Shown here: piece after piece, positions 8,516-18,285 of the stretch | Numbering within the stretch: the stretch's first letter is position 1 | How the letters are laid out: each line of letters opens with the position of its first letter | Assembly: GCA_019217005.1 (NCBI GenBank) | Contig: JAHBNG010000012.1 | Location: 80,629 to 144,628 of the forward strand | Reading direction: 5' to 3' | From: Chloroflexi bacterium TSY | GTDB lineage: Bacteria > Chloroflexota > Anaerolineae > Caldilineales > Caldilineaceae | Length of the DNA: 64,000 nucleotides | Notes under the pieces: model-generated | Told to the model about the DNA's origin: nothing | Seen by the model: only the letters and a program-made list of their open reading frames with translations | The model's database searches: none | Program-made: the position numbers and the translations under genes

Positions 8516-11374
8516 ATGACCACCAAAACGAAACGACTTCAAGATAAACCCAGCCTGCTTGTTGGAATCACAAGCAAGTACAAGCTGGGTTTCTTACGGA
8601 GTAATCGACAGAGCCCGCAGTCCACATTCCTTGTGGCTCTGCTCATTGCGCTACTCACATATATACCTGGCTACGTACCTTTGCTATATCTCCTCACAGA
8701 CGTAGCTGCTGCCCAGACTACACCAGGATTGCCGTATCTGGTCAAAAACCTAAACACGAGCAATGCGCCCCTACGTCCCGAATTATTGATTGCGGTAGAC
8801 AACATGCTCTTCTTCACGTCTTATCATGACGGACACGGACAAGAACTGTGGAAGAGCGATGGCACCGCCGCCCGTACCATGATGGTCAAAGACATCATCC
8901 CTGGTGTCGGTAGTTCATCACCAAAGTCTCTAGTCAATGTAAATGGTATTCTCTTCTTCACGGCTGGCGAAGAAAACAGGCCGAAATTGTGGAAGAGTGA
9001 CGGAACCGCAGGTGGCACGCGTCTAGTCAAGGATATCAATCCTGACTCCGATTACGGGACGCCACACAACTTGACGAATGTAGATGGCACCCTCTTTTTC
9101 CGTGCAGATGATGGCCTTCACGGCTATGAGCTATGGAAGAGCGATGGCACAGAAGAAGGTACGGTGATGGTCAAGGATATCAGGCCTGGCTCTGACAGTC
9201 CATCTATGGATAACCTAACGGAGGTGAACGGGACTCTCTTTTTCCGTGTAGATGACAGCACACACGGAACTGAGCTATGGAAGAGCGATGGCACAGAAGA
9301 AGGTACGGTGATGGTCAAGGACATCAATCCTGGCTCTGACAGTTCATCCATGGATAGCCTAACAGAGGTGAACGATACCCTCTTTTTCCGTGCAGATGAC
9401 GGCCTTCACGGCCATGAGCTATGGAGGAGCGACGGCACAGAAGAAGGTACAGTGATGGTCAAGGACATCAATCCTGGCTTTGACAGTGCATACATGAATA
9501 ACCCAACAGAGGTGAACGGAACTCTCTACTTTCGTGCAGATGACGGCATACATGGAACTGAGCTATGGAAGAGCGATGGCACTGCCGAAGGCACCGTAAT
9601 GGTCAAGGACATCAATTTTGGTTCCGATGGTGCGTATCCTACAGACCTGACCAACGTAAATGACACCCTCTTTTTTAGTGCCTCCGATGACGTTTATGGC
9701 ACTGAACTCTGGCAAAGCGACGGTACCGAAGAAGGAACCAAGATGGTTAAGAATATCAATTTGGGATCTGGTCATCAATTTCCAAAGTACTTGACTGCTG
9801 TCGACGATACCCTCTTTTTCCAAGCTGATGACGGCATTAACGGTCCTGAACTGTGGAAGAGCGATGGCACCCAAGAAGGCACGATGATCGTTAGAGACCT
9901 CAGCTTCGGCTCTGCCAGTGTCGAGTTGCCAGGTGCAACCGTCGTCGACGATCTCCTCTTTTTTGGCCTCGAAGGCAATAACCGTAGCCATGAGCTATGG
10001 AAGAGTGATGGGACAGCGCAAGGCACGATGATCGTCAAGGTCTTTACTCCTGGGACCGACCGTTTCCCGCTTCCATTATTCTTAACAACTATAAATGGCG
10101 TTCTCTACTTTATGGAAGACGATGGGACCCACGGGGTGGAGCTATGGAAGAGCGATGGCACTTCCGAAGGCACCGTGATGATCAAGGATATCCATCCTAA
10201 TGCGACCAATGACTATCACTCAGTTGCAACTAACGTACCCCATGTGGGCAGCACCTTCTTTTTTGCCGCGAATGATGGCATTCATGGGCACGAACTGTGG
10301 AAAAGTGACGGGACTGACGCCGGTACGACGATGGTCGAGGACATCAACGTTGGGTCCGACTCGTCTGGACCCCGTATGCTGATCAACGTAAACGATCGCC
10401 TCTACTTCAATGCCGATGACGGTCGCCATGGGACGCAGCTCTGGAAGAGTGACGGCACGAAGGATGGCACTGTTCTGTTCTGGGACGCAGACCCTGGTAA
10501 CGTTTCAGGTACTTACGAGAGAGATTTACACGCTGTTGATAACCTTCTTTTCTTCAACGTTTTATCAAACCATCACAATGGGAGCTTTAGCCGAACAGGG
10601 TGGATAAGCGACGGCACAATCGTTGGGACCATGCCGTTCCGGGAACGCTACCCCACGTCTAAAACGGTCTATGATATACATGACTGGACGCTGACCAGTG
10701 TCAATGACACCCTCTACTTCATTGCCGCTGGGGAAACCTCTGGTGAATATGAGTTGTGGAAGAGCGATGGGACGGACGCTGGAACTATGATGGTCAAAGA
10801 CAAAATAGACATTGCTGATGGCAACTATAACCGTGGACCAAGCATCCTAACCGCCGTGAACAACATCCTCTACTTTATTGCCGGTAATGAAGCGTATGGT
10901 CAGGAGTTATGGAAGACGGACGGCTCGAAAGACGGCACTGTGATCGTCAAGGATATCAATCCTGGGGTCGAGGGTGCGCGTATTACCCACCTAACCAACG
11001 TGAACGGTACCCTTTATTTCAGCGCAGATGACGGCATCCACGGGCGTGAGTTGTGGAAGAGCGACGGCACGGAAACAGGCACAAGCATGGTCAGCGATAT
11101 CTACACGGGCGGTGGTAGTTCAGAACCGAATACGCTATTGTTTGTCTGCGATAAGCTGCTCTTTCTCGCCACCGATCGATTGCATGGTCAGGAACTGTGG
11201 GCGCTACCCTTGACAAGCAGTGAATCTGACAGCGATGCTGATGTAAGTGCACGATGTCTTGACGCTCCGAACCAAACGACCCCAGATTGTGAGGGCGGAA
11301 GCGAAGATTGTGCCGCGGGATCCGAAACGATCTATCTGCCTTTGGTGATAAAAGCTGGGGTAATGACCCGGTAA
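8516..11374 (+). CDS. Giant ELWKSDGT-repeat secreted protein (copy 2)
   Basis: A 952-aa paralogue of the preceding gene, 32 bp downstream. ATG at 8516 follows TTGGAG; an in-frame GTG at 8510 is possible. The N-terminus is unusually long (about 40 basic and polar residues) before the export helix (FLVALLIALLTYIPGYVPLLYLL...AAAQ). About 16 repeats of the ELWKSDGTEEGTVMVKDI type follow, ending in ELWALPLTS. The tail lacks the thrombospondin-like segment of copy 1; instead a short Cys-containing stretch (CLDAPNQTTPDCEGGSEDC) leads to ETIYLPLVIKAGVMTR. Repeats 3-5 are nearly identical at DNA level, which suggests recent internal duplication. A strong hairpin terminator follows at 11415. Confidence 0.9.
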   Translation: MTTKTKRLQDKPSLLVGITSKYKLGFLRSNRQSPQSTFLVALLIALLTYIPGYVPLLYLLTDVAAAQTTPGLPYLVKNLNTSNAPLRPELLIAVDNMLFFTSYHDGHGQELWKSDGTAARTMMVKDIIPGVGSSSPKSLVNVNGILFFTAGEENRPKLWKSDGTAGGTRLVKDINPDSDYGTPHNLTNVDGTLFFRADDGLHGYELWKSDGTEEGTVMVKDIRPGSDSPSMDNLTEVNGTLFFRVDDSTHGTELWKSDGTEEGTVMVKDINPGSDSSSMDSLTEVNDTLFFRADDGLHGHELWRSDGTEEGTVMVKDINPGFDSAYMNNPTEVNGTLYFRADDGIHGTELWKSDGTAEGTVMVKDINFGSDGAYPTDLTNVNDTLFFSASDDVYGTELWQSDGTEEGTKMVKNINLGSGHQFPKYLTAVDDTLFFQADDGINGPELWKSDGTQEGTMIVRDLSFGSASVELPGATVVDDLLFFGLEGNNRSHELWKSDGTAQGTMIVKVFTPGTDRFPLPLFLTTINGVLYFMEDDGTHGVELWKSDGTSEGTVMIKDIHPNATNDYHSVATNVPHVGSTFFFAANDGIHGHELWKSDGTDAGTTMVEDINVGSDSSGPRMLINVNDRLYFNADDGRHGTQLWKSDGTKDGTVLFWDADPGNVSGTYERDLHAVDNLLFFNVLSNHHNGSFSRTGWISDGTIVGTMPFRERYPTSKTVYDIHDWTLTSVNDTLYFIAAGETSGEYELWKSDGTDAGTMMVKDKIDIADGNYNRGPSILTAVNNILYFIAGNEAYGQELWKTDGSKDGTVIVKDINPGVEGARITHLTNVNGTLYFSADDGIHGRELWKSDGTETGTSMVSDIYTGGGSSEPNTLLFVCDKLLFLATDRLHGQELWALPLTSSESDSDADVSARCLDAPNQTTPDCEGGSEDCAAGSETIYLPLVIKAGVMTR

Positions 11375-11414
11375 ACACACTATATTAAAATAACCGTTTT
11401 TGAGCAACGAAGCC

Positions 11415-11457
11415 AAACCTCGGCCTGCAAATCATGAAGCAAGCCGAGGTTTTGTTT
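11415..11457 (+). terminator. Rho-independent-like terminator after the repeat-protein genes
   Basis: The arms AAACCTCGGC (11415-11424) and GCCGAGGTTT (11443-11452) pair perfectly over 10 bp and are followed by a T-rich run (TTGTTT). It lies 40 bp after the stop of the second ELWKSDGT protein. Confidence 0.75.
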
Positions 11458-11549
11458 ACGTAAAAATCGCTGCTCATGGCTAATGTGACATGTGGTATAA
11501 TTAACGCCAGAAATATTGAGTAACCGTAAACCGGAAAGATTTCCGAAAA

Positions 11550-11702
11550 TTGCATCGAGAAGTACCAGAACATAATGGGATCATTATTTGTACTGCGGAT
11601 AATGATTTCATTGGTCAGGCGCAGCGGATTCATGACACCATCGTTGGGTATGAGAGCATGGATTCGGGGGGATGTGTTCTCTATGCTGTCTGGTTGGAAC
11701 AA
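11550..11702 (+). pseudogene. Degenerate fragment, possibly the tail of a DUF5615/PIN-like toxin
   Basis: The frame from 11550 reads HREVPEHNGIIICTADNDFIGQAQRIHDTI, which resembles the C-terminal half of DUF5615-like proteins (HxGIIICTxDxDFxxLAxRIHxAI). There is no start codon with a plausible ribosome site, no N-terminal half, and the end loses similarity. The assignment rests on pattern memory and is weak. The remaining sequence between 11458 and 11736 shows no other gene. Confidence 0.3.
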
Positions 11703-11736
11703 CCATCAATCTCCCTTACCAGCCTGATAACATCAA

Positions 11737-12579
11737 ATGCGTTCACATTATATAATTTTGTTGCTTCTCTTTGATAGTATGCATTTTATTTGGGCGCGAT
11801 TGCTCCTATTTTACGTCGACCCAAGTGTCTCTGCACTCTATGTTATGGGAATTGCTACTCTTAAAGTGGGGCTATACGGCTGGATCATGGGTGGTTTGAG
11901 TCTGCAAATTCTGCGTAAGAACTTCATCTTCTTCTCGTCGATTGGGATATTGATCGGCGTTAGTACGTTGTTGACCTTTACGGCCGTCAAATATATCGAT
12001 GCTGGTACAGCCGCCATGCTTAGCAAAATGTCAACGCTTTTTGGAATTGGTTTTGGGGTCTTCTGGCTGAAGGAACACTTTGCATCAACGCAGCTTGGTG
12101 GTGCATTGTTGGCCATTGGTGGTGCATTGATCATTGCTTATCAACCCGGTAGCATTATTCACTGGGGTGCGCTGATTCTGATTCTGTCAACTTTTTGCTA
12201 TTCTGCTCACTTTGCGATTGTCAAACGTTATGGAGGCGAAATCGACTTTCTAAATTTCTTCTTCTATCGCGTACTCTTTTCAATCATCGCTCTGCTTCTG
12301 ATCTCAATCGGCAGACAAACGATGATCTGGCCAACTCCTATGGCTTGGCTCATAATCGGTCTCGTCGGAACGATTGACGTTGTGGCCAGCCGCAGCTTCT
12401 ACTATTTGGCACTGCGCAAGCTCAATATGAGCCTCCTTTCCGTGATCGCCAACATCAGTCCGGCAATCGCGATCATCTGGGCCTTTATCCTCTTTGGCAC
12501 CACGCCAACAGTTCAGCAATTAATTGGAGGTATTGCCGTACTCACCGGTGTTTTCATTGTCACCAAGACAGCGGCATAA
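11737..12579 (+). CDS. EamA/DMT-family membrane transporter
   Basis: A 280-aa, very hydrophobic protein with about ten predicted membrane helices in two homologous halves, the usual length and layout of the drug/metabolite transporter superfamily. The first half ends with GTAAMLSKMSTLFGIGFGVFWLKEHF and GGALLAIGGALIIAYQPG; the second half repeats this with LSLLSVIANISPAIAIIWAFILFG and GGIAVLTGVFIVT, the characteristic end of each EamA repeat. The substrate cannot be predicted. It stands alone, with no obvious operon partner; the sulfatase gene starts 158 bp downstream behind its own upstream inverted repeat. Confidence 0.85.
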   Translation: MRSHYIILLLLFDSMHFIWARLLLFYVDPSVSALYVMGIATLKVGLYGWIMGGLSLQILRKNFIFFSSIGILIGVSTLLTFTAVKYIDAGTAAMLSKMSTLFGIGFGVFWLKEHFASTQLGGALLAIGGALIIAYQPGSIIHWGALILILSTFCYSAHFAIVKRYGGEIDFLNFFFYRVLFSIIALLLISIGRQTMIWPTPMAWLIIGLVGTIDVVASRSFYYLALRKLNMSLLSVIANISPAIAIIWAFILFGTTPTVQQLIGGIAVLTGVFIVTKTAA

Positions 12580-12645
12580 ACAATGAGTGGCCCATCTGCC
12601 AAAAAAGTGCATGAATCCCCACTTATTAATCACAAACAAGGAAGA

Positions 12646-12720
12646 GTGTGTATCACAAAGTGTGAAAATGGACACCGTTCAATCAGAGAATCGATTGCAT
12701 TGACACACTTTGGGACACAC
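12646..12720. repeat. Two-armed GTGTGT...CACAAA element upstream of the sulfatase gene
   Basis: The left arm GTGTGTATCACAAAGTGTG and the right arm (reverse complement GTGTGTCCCAAAGTGTGTC) enclose a ~30-bp centre. It ends 17 bp before the sulfatase start. Related two-armed elements lie at 19645-19722, 33586-33662 and 54205-54282, and a single arm at 47719-47752. Confidence 0.6.
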
Positions 12721-12737
12721 AACCGAAAGGAATCGAA

Positions 12738-14093
12738 ATGCCAAACAGCAACAAACAACCCAACGTCATCGTCTTCTTCACCGACCAGCAGCGCTGGGAC
12801 ACGACGGGCGTTCACGGCAACCCACTGGATCTGACGCCCAATTTCGACCGCATGGCGCAGCGCGGGACTCATCTCTTCAACACGATTACCTGTCAACCAG
12901 TTTGTGGTCCTGCCCGTTCATGTTTGCAGACTGGACAATATGCCACAACGACTGGTTGTTATCGCAACGGCATTGCATTACCAGGCGATAGTCGAACATT
13001 GGCCCATTTCTTTGGCGAAGCAGGCTATGATACGGGCTATATTGGCAAGTGGCATTTAGCAAGCGAGGATCCAGTCCCTGAAGAACAGCGCGGTGGCTAT
13101 GATTATTGGCTGGCCTCGAATGTATTGGAGTTTGTTTCTGATGCCTACGATTGTGTCATGTATGACAAGCAGAACCAACGGGTCAAGATGCCAGGGTATC
13201 GAATCGATGCGCAGAACGATGCTGTCATCCGCTACATCAATGAGCATCAAGAGAACCCGTTCTTTCTCTTTATTTCATATTTGGAACCACATCACCAAAA
13301 TCATTTGGACGACTATCCACCACCAGATGGCTATCGCGAGCGGTATGCTGGCCGCTGGACACCACCGGATCTTCTTGCATTGGGCGGGAGTAGTCAGCAA
13401 CATTTAGGTGGCTACTACGGCATGGTCAAGCGATTGGATGAAGCTCTTGGCCGCATGATCGATGCACTCAAGAGCCTTGACATGTTGGAGGATACCATCA
13501 TCCTCTACACCACCGATCATGGCTGTCATTTCAAGACACGGAATAGCGAATACAAACGTTCATGTCATGAGAGCTCAGTACGCTTGCCCACAGCCATCAT
13601 GGGACCTGGCTTGAATGGTGGTGGTCAAATTCATGAAATGGTGAGTCTACTCGATATGCCGCCAACGTTGCTAGATGCGGCCGGTATTCCTGTGCCTGAA
13701 CAGATGCAGGGACGTAGCGTATTGCCGTTGATCCGACAAGAGACAGAGGATTGGCCAGAAGAAGCGTTCATTCAGATTAGCGAAGCACAAGTGGGACGGG
13801 CCGTACGCACCAAACGGTGGAAGTATGGAGTTGATGCGCCAGACAAACATGGTGGACGCGATGCTGGCTCTGACCGCTATGTTGAGCAGTATCTTTATGA
13901 CTTGGAGTACGATCCATACGAGTTGACAAATCTGGTCGCGTGGGATTCGCATAGCGAGGTTTGCCGGGTCATGCGCGAACGCCTGATTCGACGCATGGTG
14001 GAGGCTGGTGAAGAGACACCGGTAATTGAACCTGTTGTAGAGCGCATTCCCCAAGGACAGCGACGTGTGACTGAGGCAGAAGCATTGGCTTAG
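12738..14093 (+). CDS. Type I (formylglycine-dependent) sulfatase
   Basis: A 451-aa alkaline-phosphatase-superfamily sulfatase. Visible family marks are the N-terminal metal site PNVIVFFTDQQRWD (residues 8-21), the modification motif C56-G-P-A-R (CxPxR/CxAxR type, Cys56 becoming formylglycine) followed by TGQY, the GYIGKWHL segment, the second metal-site segment TTDHGCHF and the C-terminal YDLEYDPYELTNL. Family members hydrolyse sulfate esters of carbohydrates or small molecules; the substrate is not evident. No signal peptide is seen, so a cytoplasmic location is likely. ATG at 12738 is preceded by AAAGGAATCGAA. No sulfatase-maturing enzyme is encoded in the window. Confidence 0.93.
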   Translation: MPNSNKQPNVIVFFTDQQRWDTTGVHGNPLDLTPNFDRMAQRGTHLFNTITCQPVCGPARSCLQTGQYATTTGCYRNGIALPGDSRTLAHFFGEAGYDTGYIGKWHLASEDPVPEEQRGGYDYWLASNVLEFVSDAYDCVMYDKQNQRVKMPGYRIDAQNDAVIRYINEHQENPFFLFISYLEPHHQNHLDDYPPPDGYRERYAGRWTPPDLLALGGSSQQHLGGYYGMVKRLDEALGRMIDALKSLDMLEDTIILYTTDHGCHFKTRNSEYKRSCHESSVRLPTAIMGPGLNGGGQIHEMVSLLDMPPTLLDAAGIPVPEQMQGRSVLPLIRQETEDWPEEAFIQISEAQVGRAVRTKRWKYGVDAPDKHGGRDAGSDRYVEQYLYDLEYDPYELTNLVAWDSHSEVCRVMRERLIRRMVEAGEETPVIEPVVERIPQGQRRVTEAEALA

Positions 14094-14169
14094 TATCAGA
14101 AAATAGCCCGATGCGACGGCATAGGAACGGAGCAAAGAATCTTCATTGATCTCTAACTGGGGAAATCGA

Positions 14170-14231
14170 CTCGTAGGTCGTCCTACCGGGGTGACATGGA
14201 TCCATGTCACCCCGGTAGGACGACCTACGAG
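14170..14231. repeat. Perfect 62-nt palindrome between convergent genes
   Basis: Two 31-nt arms are exact reverse complements with no spacer, centred on GGATCC at 14198-14203. The outer ends read CTCGTAGGTCGTCCTACC. It lies between the stops of the convergent sulfatase and peroxidase genes and could act as a bidirectional terminator. The core GTAGGTC recurs in the duplicated repeats at 28714-29010, which suggests a dispersed palindromic family. Confidence 0.85.
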
Positions 14232-14276
14232 TGAGCCAATTGGTCGGTCTATGTTGGTCCTGCCTTCCCAGGTCAG

Positions 14277-15830
14277 CTATTCGTCGCTCTTGACCTTGCG
14301 ATCTAAAATTGCATCGATATCTGCACTGTTGATCGGCATTTCGGCAAACTTCATGATATCGCTTAACTCGAATCTGTCTGGATATGCACGAGGAATTTGC
14401 AAAACTCGTTCTTTCCACGGTGTCCATGTGGGGCAGCGAGTCAAATATGAGCTTGGATCGCCGGCTAATAATCCATAGAAGACCTCAGTGACAACTCGTC
14501 CGCCAACCGGCCCTAGATAGTCATCACCAGTTTGACCAGCTTCATGTAGGATATAGTACCAGAGCGGATCGGTTGCGTCTGGGTTAATAGGGTCGATGCC
14601 CATCGCACAGGCAACGTCTTGCCCTGACGGCAAACCATAGCGCCATCCGCGAATCAAGTTCAAACGAGCGAGAAGATTCTCCCCACCTGGACCTGCCGGA
14701 ATCGCGCGCAAGCCAAAGGCCAGCTTTTCATCTATCTTTCGACTCCACTGGGGTCTCGAGCCATTTATCTCCAAAAATCGATCCCATTGAACGGACCAAA
14801 GTGCCGGAAGCTTCTTCTCAGTTGGTGTAAGAGCCGACTTGGTAAGACCACCACGTAAATCGCGCAGATGATCAAAGCCATCGCCTAAATGTTCGCTTTG
14901 AGGCAGAAAGATGGGAATTTGGCCAGAGATCTTGGGGAGGTCGGCACTATCGCGTGTTGCTTCTAGCTTGTCGCTCAAGGCATAGGTCGAACGCACCATG
15001 CTATGCCCCATGCGATAAGCCGCACCTGAAAATTCAAGCGGCATAAAGGGCTGGTTCTTCCAGCAATAGAAATGACATCTTGGACGATCGGGACGGTCTG
15101 GAGTTGGTGCAACATTATCCAGCATAACATCTCCTACGATTCTGCGTAGAAAATCATTGATCACTACCCATTGATAGTGCCACCGGACGATACGCTGTGC
15201 TTCCTGATAATTTTTCTCTCCGCCTTGGGGGTTTTTGGCTTCAAGTGCCTGCATAACGCAGTTGTGAAATTTGATAAAAGTTAACTGGATCTGGGAAACG
15301 ATAATGTTCTCGTCATTGCGCGGATCGCCGATGATGGCAACCCCTTGATCATTGCGAAATAGATCTTCTTCGCGCGGATCCGCGCCTTTCCCAATACGTA
15401 GAAAATATGTGCCATCGTCTGCCGCACGCCATTTGCGTCCCTGATCATACATAAATGGATGATCTGTTGGGCCACGACCATAGATATTATCCAAATCAAA
15501 GCGTGGTGACCGAAAATTTGTCAACATATTCGGATCATTTTGGCGATCTAGACGAGAAATTGTATCGAAGGTGATATCATGATCGACAAATTGACCAAAG
15601 TACGTATAGCCAGCAGGAACATTGAGATTATCCAGAGATGGATCAGATGCTTCTGCCGCAGATTCGCTCATTTGGGCCGCTAGCTTATCAGCGAGACCAC
15701 CTGGCTGGTCGAAGTGCCTGTCTGTTGCAAATGCTGGTGGTAATTTGCGAAACATTCGTCCAAAATAGCCTTGATAGAGCTGAGAATGAGGGATGGTGAC
15801 AGAGTGTTGAGCATGTTTCGTATGTGACAT
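14277..15830 (-). CDS. Animal-type heme peroxidase
   Basis: A 517-aa member of the animal heme peroxidase family (myeloperoxidase-cyclooxygenase superfamily) of bacterial type. Family residues visible: GQFVDHD with Asp83 (heme-linkage position) and the distal His84, RSPRFDLDNIYGRGP, the catalytic Arg171 in GDPRNDEN, the HN pair at residue 189, and YRMGHSMV with the proximal His275. Bacterial members oxidise halides, phenols or other small substrates with peroxide; the substrate here is unknown. No signal peptide is seen. The start at 15830 has a strong AGGAGG a few bases upstream. It is monocistronic and convergent with the sulfatase gene across the 62-nt palindrome. Confidence 0.93.
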   Translation of the reverse strand: MSHTKHAQHSVTIPHSQLYQGYFGRMFRKLPPAFATDRHFDQPGGLADKLAAQMSESAAEASDPSLDNLNVPAGYTYFGQFVDHDITFDTISRLDRQNDPNMLTNFRSPRFDLDNIYGRGPTDHPFMYDQGRKWRAADDGTYFLRIGKGADPREEDLFRNDQGVAIIGDPRNDENIIVSQIQLTFIKFHNCVMQALEAKNPQGGEKNYQEAQRIVRWHYQWVVINDFLRRIVGDVMLDNVAPTPDRPDRPRCHFYCWKNQPFMPLEFSGAAYRMGHSMVRSTYALSDKLEATRDSADLPKISGQIPIFLPQSEHLGDGFDHLRDLRGGLTKSALTPTEKKLPALWSVQWDRFLEINGSRPQWSRKIDEKLAFGLRAIPAGPGGENLLARLNLIRGWRYGLPSGQDVACAMGIDPINPDATDPLWYYILHEAGQTGDDYLGPVGGRVVTEVFYGLLAGDPSSYLTRCPTWTPWKERVLQIPRAYPDRFELSDIMKFAEMPINSADIDAILDRKVKSDE

Positions 15831-16345
15831 TATGCCTCCTAGTAGATTTACGAATTACGATTTCAGATTTACGAATCTGAATCCACATATTCAGAAGATG
15901 AATGGATTGGGTTCTCTATGCCGAAATCAACTTGGAAATCGGAGCGGTGAATCTTCCGGGAAGGGGTTAGAAACGGTTTGGCTAACGGGTCCATCCGTGA
16001 TCCCTTTCGGAAGATGGGCTGGCGAATACTCCGGTTTTCAAGTTGACCTGAGTTGAATAGAGAAAGGGCCAAATGGAGTGAGTTGGAATCCCGCTTCATC
16101 TGGCCCCCTGTTTGTCTCTCCAAACGATAGTCAAGTGCGTTATACGATGACTGAGTGCTTATCCAAAAAGTGCTGTGATACTGTATTTTCACTCGCTAAG
16201 TTGGTCAGGCTCACAATCACTTTTCGGATAGGTTCTAATACTACTGTGCAGCAATATATTGTGAAACACAAAGGAAATTCGTTATATTTCTGGGCATATT
16301 GCTAACAAAACGCAAACAGAATGCAAAGGAAAAATGAGATAGACT
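15831..16345. other. Intergenic region with an inverted-repeat element
   Basis: No gene is recognised here. A hairpin-like stretch (aatcttccgggaagg...ttcggaagat, about 15948-16015) and the 83-bp element at 16154-16236 are the only structures seen. Confidence 0.5.
16154..16236. repeat. 83-bp inverted-repeat element (copy 1)
   Basis: The ends form terminal inverted repeats: left AGTGCTTATCCAAAAAGTG, right complement AGAACCTATCCGAAAAGTG, both leading into TGTGA. A second 83-bp copy in opposite orientation is at 61348-61430. The size and architecture fit a very small MITE or a REP-like element. Confidence 0.65.
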
Positions 16346-16560
16346 CAGTAGATCCAAATTTCAGGTTTTGAGAGAGAATTCTGGCTAAACAGTTGACATA
16401 AATACAAATTTGCCGGTCGATATCTAGTTTTTGCGTTAGATTTGGGCGATTTTCAGATATGAAATAGGTTGTTTTCTGTAACCGAAATCTGAATAAATGA
16501 CTCCAAAATCCCTGCAATCTCGACTGAAAATCGCCAAAAACGCCAAATTTGGATCTACTG
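16346..16560 (+). mobile_element. 215-bp MITE with ISH3-like ends (copy 1)
   Basis: Bounded by perfect 16-bp inverted repeats CAGTAGATCCAAATTT and flanked by the 5-bp duplication AGACT (16341-16345, 16561-16565). Near-identical copies are at 45486-45700 and 59027-59241. The same ends bound the transposase-carrying element at 23362-24630, which is the likely source of the mobilising enzyme. Confidence 0.92.
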
Positions 16561-16610
16561 AGACTGAAGAGCCAATAAAATGAAGCAGTCTTCGATGAAA
16601 GGAAATCAAG

Positions 16611-18010
16611 ATGAAACTTGCTCAAGCAGTCAATCAATATGACTACAGCCAACTGGAAAGCCCGCCGCTGCTGGAACTGACAGAAGAGCAACTGGCGGCA
16701 CTGGCCGACCAACTCCAGGAGTATCATGCCATATATAGTCCATACTTCAGCCATGTGGCTCAGAGAGAGCATGCGTACCACTACATGCGAGGCTTGTTAG
16801 ACCCCGAAATCAAACGCAAATCGGCCGAGAACATCGCGCTGGCGACAGTAGGAGAATCGGGTGTACGCCCCCTGCAAAGCTTTGTGGGTCAGAGCCGCTG
16901 GAGCGGTGAAGCGATGCTGGCGGAACATACTCGACAGACAGGTGAGTTGTTGGGAGATGCAAATGGCGTCTTACTCCTGGATGGGAGCGACATTCCCAAG
17001 CAAGGAGAAGAGTCAGTGGGCGTCAAGCGGCAGCGGTGTGGCGAACTGGGCAAGATCGCCAACTGTCAAGCCGGAGTCTTCCTGGGATATAATAGCTCTC
17101 ATGGCTATACCTTACTGAACTGTCGGTTGTATATCCCCCAAGAATGGTTTAGTGATGAGTATGCAGAGAAGCGGTACAAAACCGGTCTTCCCACTGACCT
17201 GACCTTCCAAACAAAAAATGAATTGGCTTGGTCCATGATTGAGCAGACGCACGCCCTGGGTGCGTTGCCCATCCGCTGGATCACTATGGATGAAGCCTTT
17301 GGCAAAGATACTCATCTGCTTGACTGCATTGATGGCCAAACCGCTTACAGCTACTTTGCTGAAGTGCCCAAAGAGACTCGTGTCTGGACCTCCAGCCCCC
17401 AGACCTATCTGCCCGCATCATCTGGACGCGGACGCAAAGCTTCCAAGCTCCGCGTCCGGCCTGGTGAACCTACGCCTCTCACCGTTGCTCAACTCGCTGA
17501 CACCTTCCAGGAGCATGAGTGGCAACAGCATGTTCTCAAAGAGGGCTCCAAGGGCTTCATCGTTGCTTCCATTGCTTGTCGCCGCATTGTCTCTGTCCGC
17601 AATGGGCTCCCCGGTTCTGCTCTCTGGCTCATCGTCCGCCGCAATCCCGATTGCTCTCTGCAATACTTTCTCTCCAATGCACCCTTGAGACTTCCTTGAT
17701 GACTTCGCCACTGTTTCTGCTTTGCGTTGGCCCATTGAAACCATTTTGAACAAGCCAAGCAGTTTCTCGGACTCAACGAATATGAAACTCGCAGTTGGCT
17801 CGGTTGGCATCATCATATGACCTTAGTCATTTTGGCCTTTGGTTTCTTGGCTCAGTTTTTCCTCAAATATGATGCCCCGCTCTCACTTTGCCACAGGTTG
17901 TTGAACTTCTCCATGCCGTTCTGCCTAAACCTGTCTTGACACTCGCTGAGACTATCGAGCGCCTTCGCTACAAGCAACGTCGTCTTGCTTCCGCTAAACG
18001 CTCGCATTAT
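16611..18010 (+). pseudogene. IS701-family transposase, frameshifted
   Basis: The first frame (16611-17699, 362 codons) carries the IS701 signature VLLLDGSDIPKQGEESVGVKRQ followed by GELGKIANCQAGVFLGY, and ITMDEAFGKD; these hold catalytic acidic residues of the DDE core. The C-terminal third continues in other frames: ALRWPIET just after 17700, then FEQAKQFLGLNEYETRSWLGWHHHMTL (the conserved Glu/WHHH region), then MPQVVELLHAVLPKP from 17888. At least three frameshifts therefore separate the parts, and the gene should be inactive. I could not identify the element's terminal repeats. A 215-bp MITE lies 50 bp upstream. Confidence 0.85.
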
Positions 18011-18285
18011 CTTGTGCAAAATCGAACATTATCGAGCCTTTACTTGATGCACAGTAGTACTAAGTGTCATCAGCGAAAGATGTTTAGATCGCTCGAGCAC
18101 AATAAAACCGTCCATCGCCTCTATCGGGGGGATTATAGAAGCGATATCGAGGGACGTTATTAGCATACCATGTGAGTGGCTGTCTGTATTTTGGCGGTGC
18201 TGAAGAAATACTGTGTGGAAACTGAAGTGAGAATTGAAATCAAGCTAAATACGAATTGGCTCTCTTACGTACCACACTAGCTCAT

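Noticed and set aside
5934..10429. Many long antisense frames across the two ELWKSDGT genes
   Set aside because: They arise from the repetitive, regular codon pattern of the sense repeats, have repeat-like compositions themselves and no ribosome sites.
5448..11374. Regular DNA repeats that could be mistaken for a CRISPR array
   Set aside because: The repeats are ~144 bp, diverged, in frame and coding; there are no short direct repeats with unique spacers. No CRISPR or cas gene was seen in the window.
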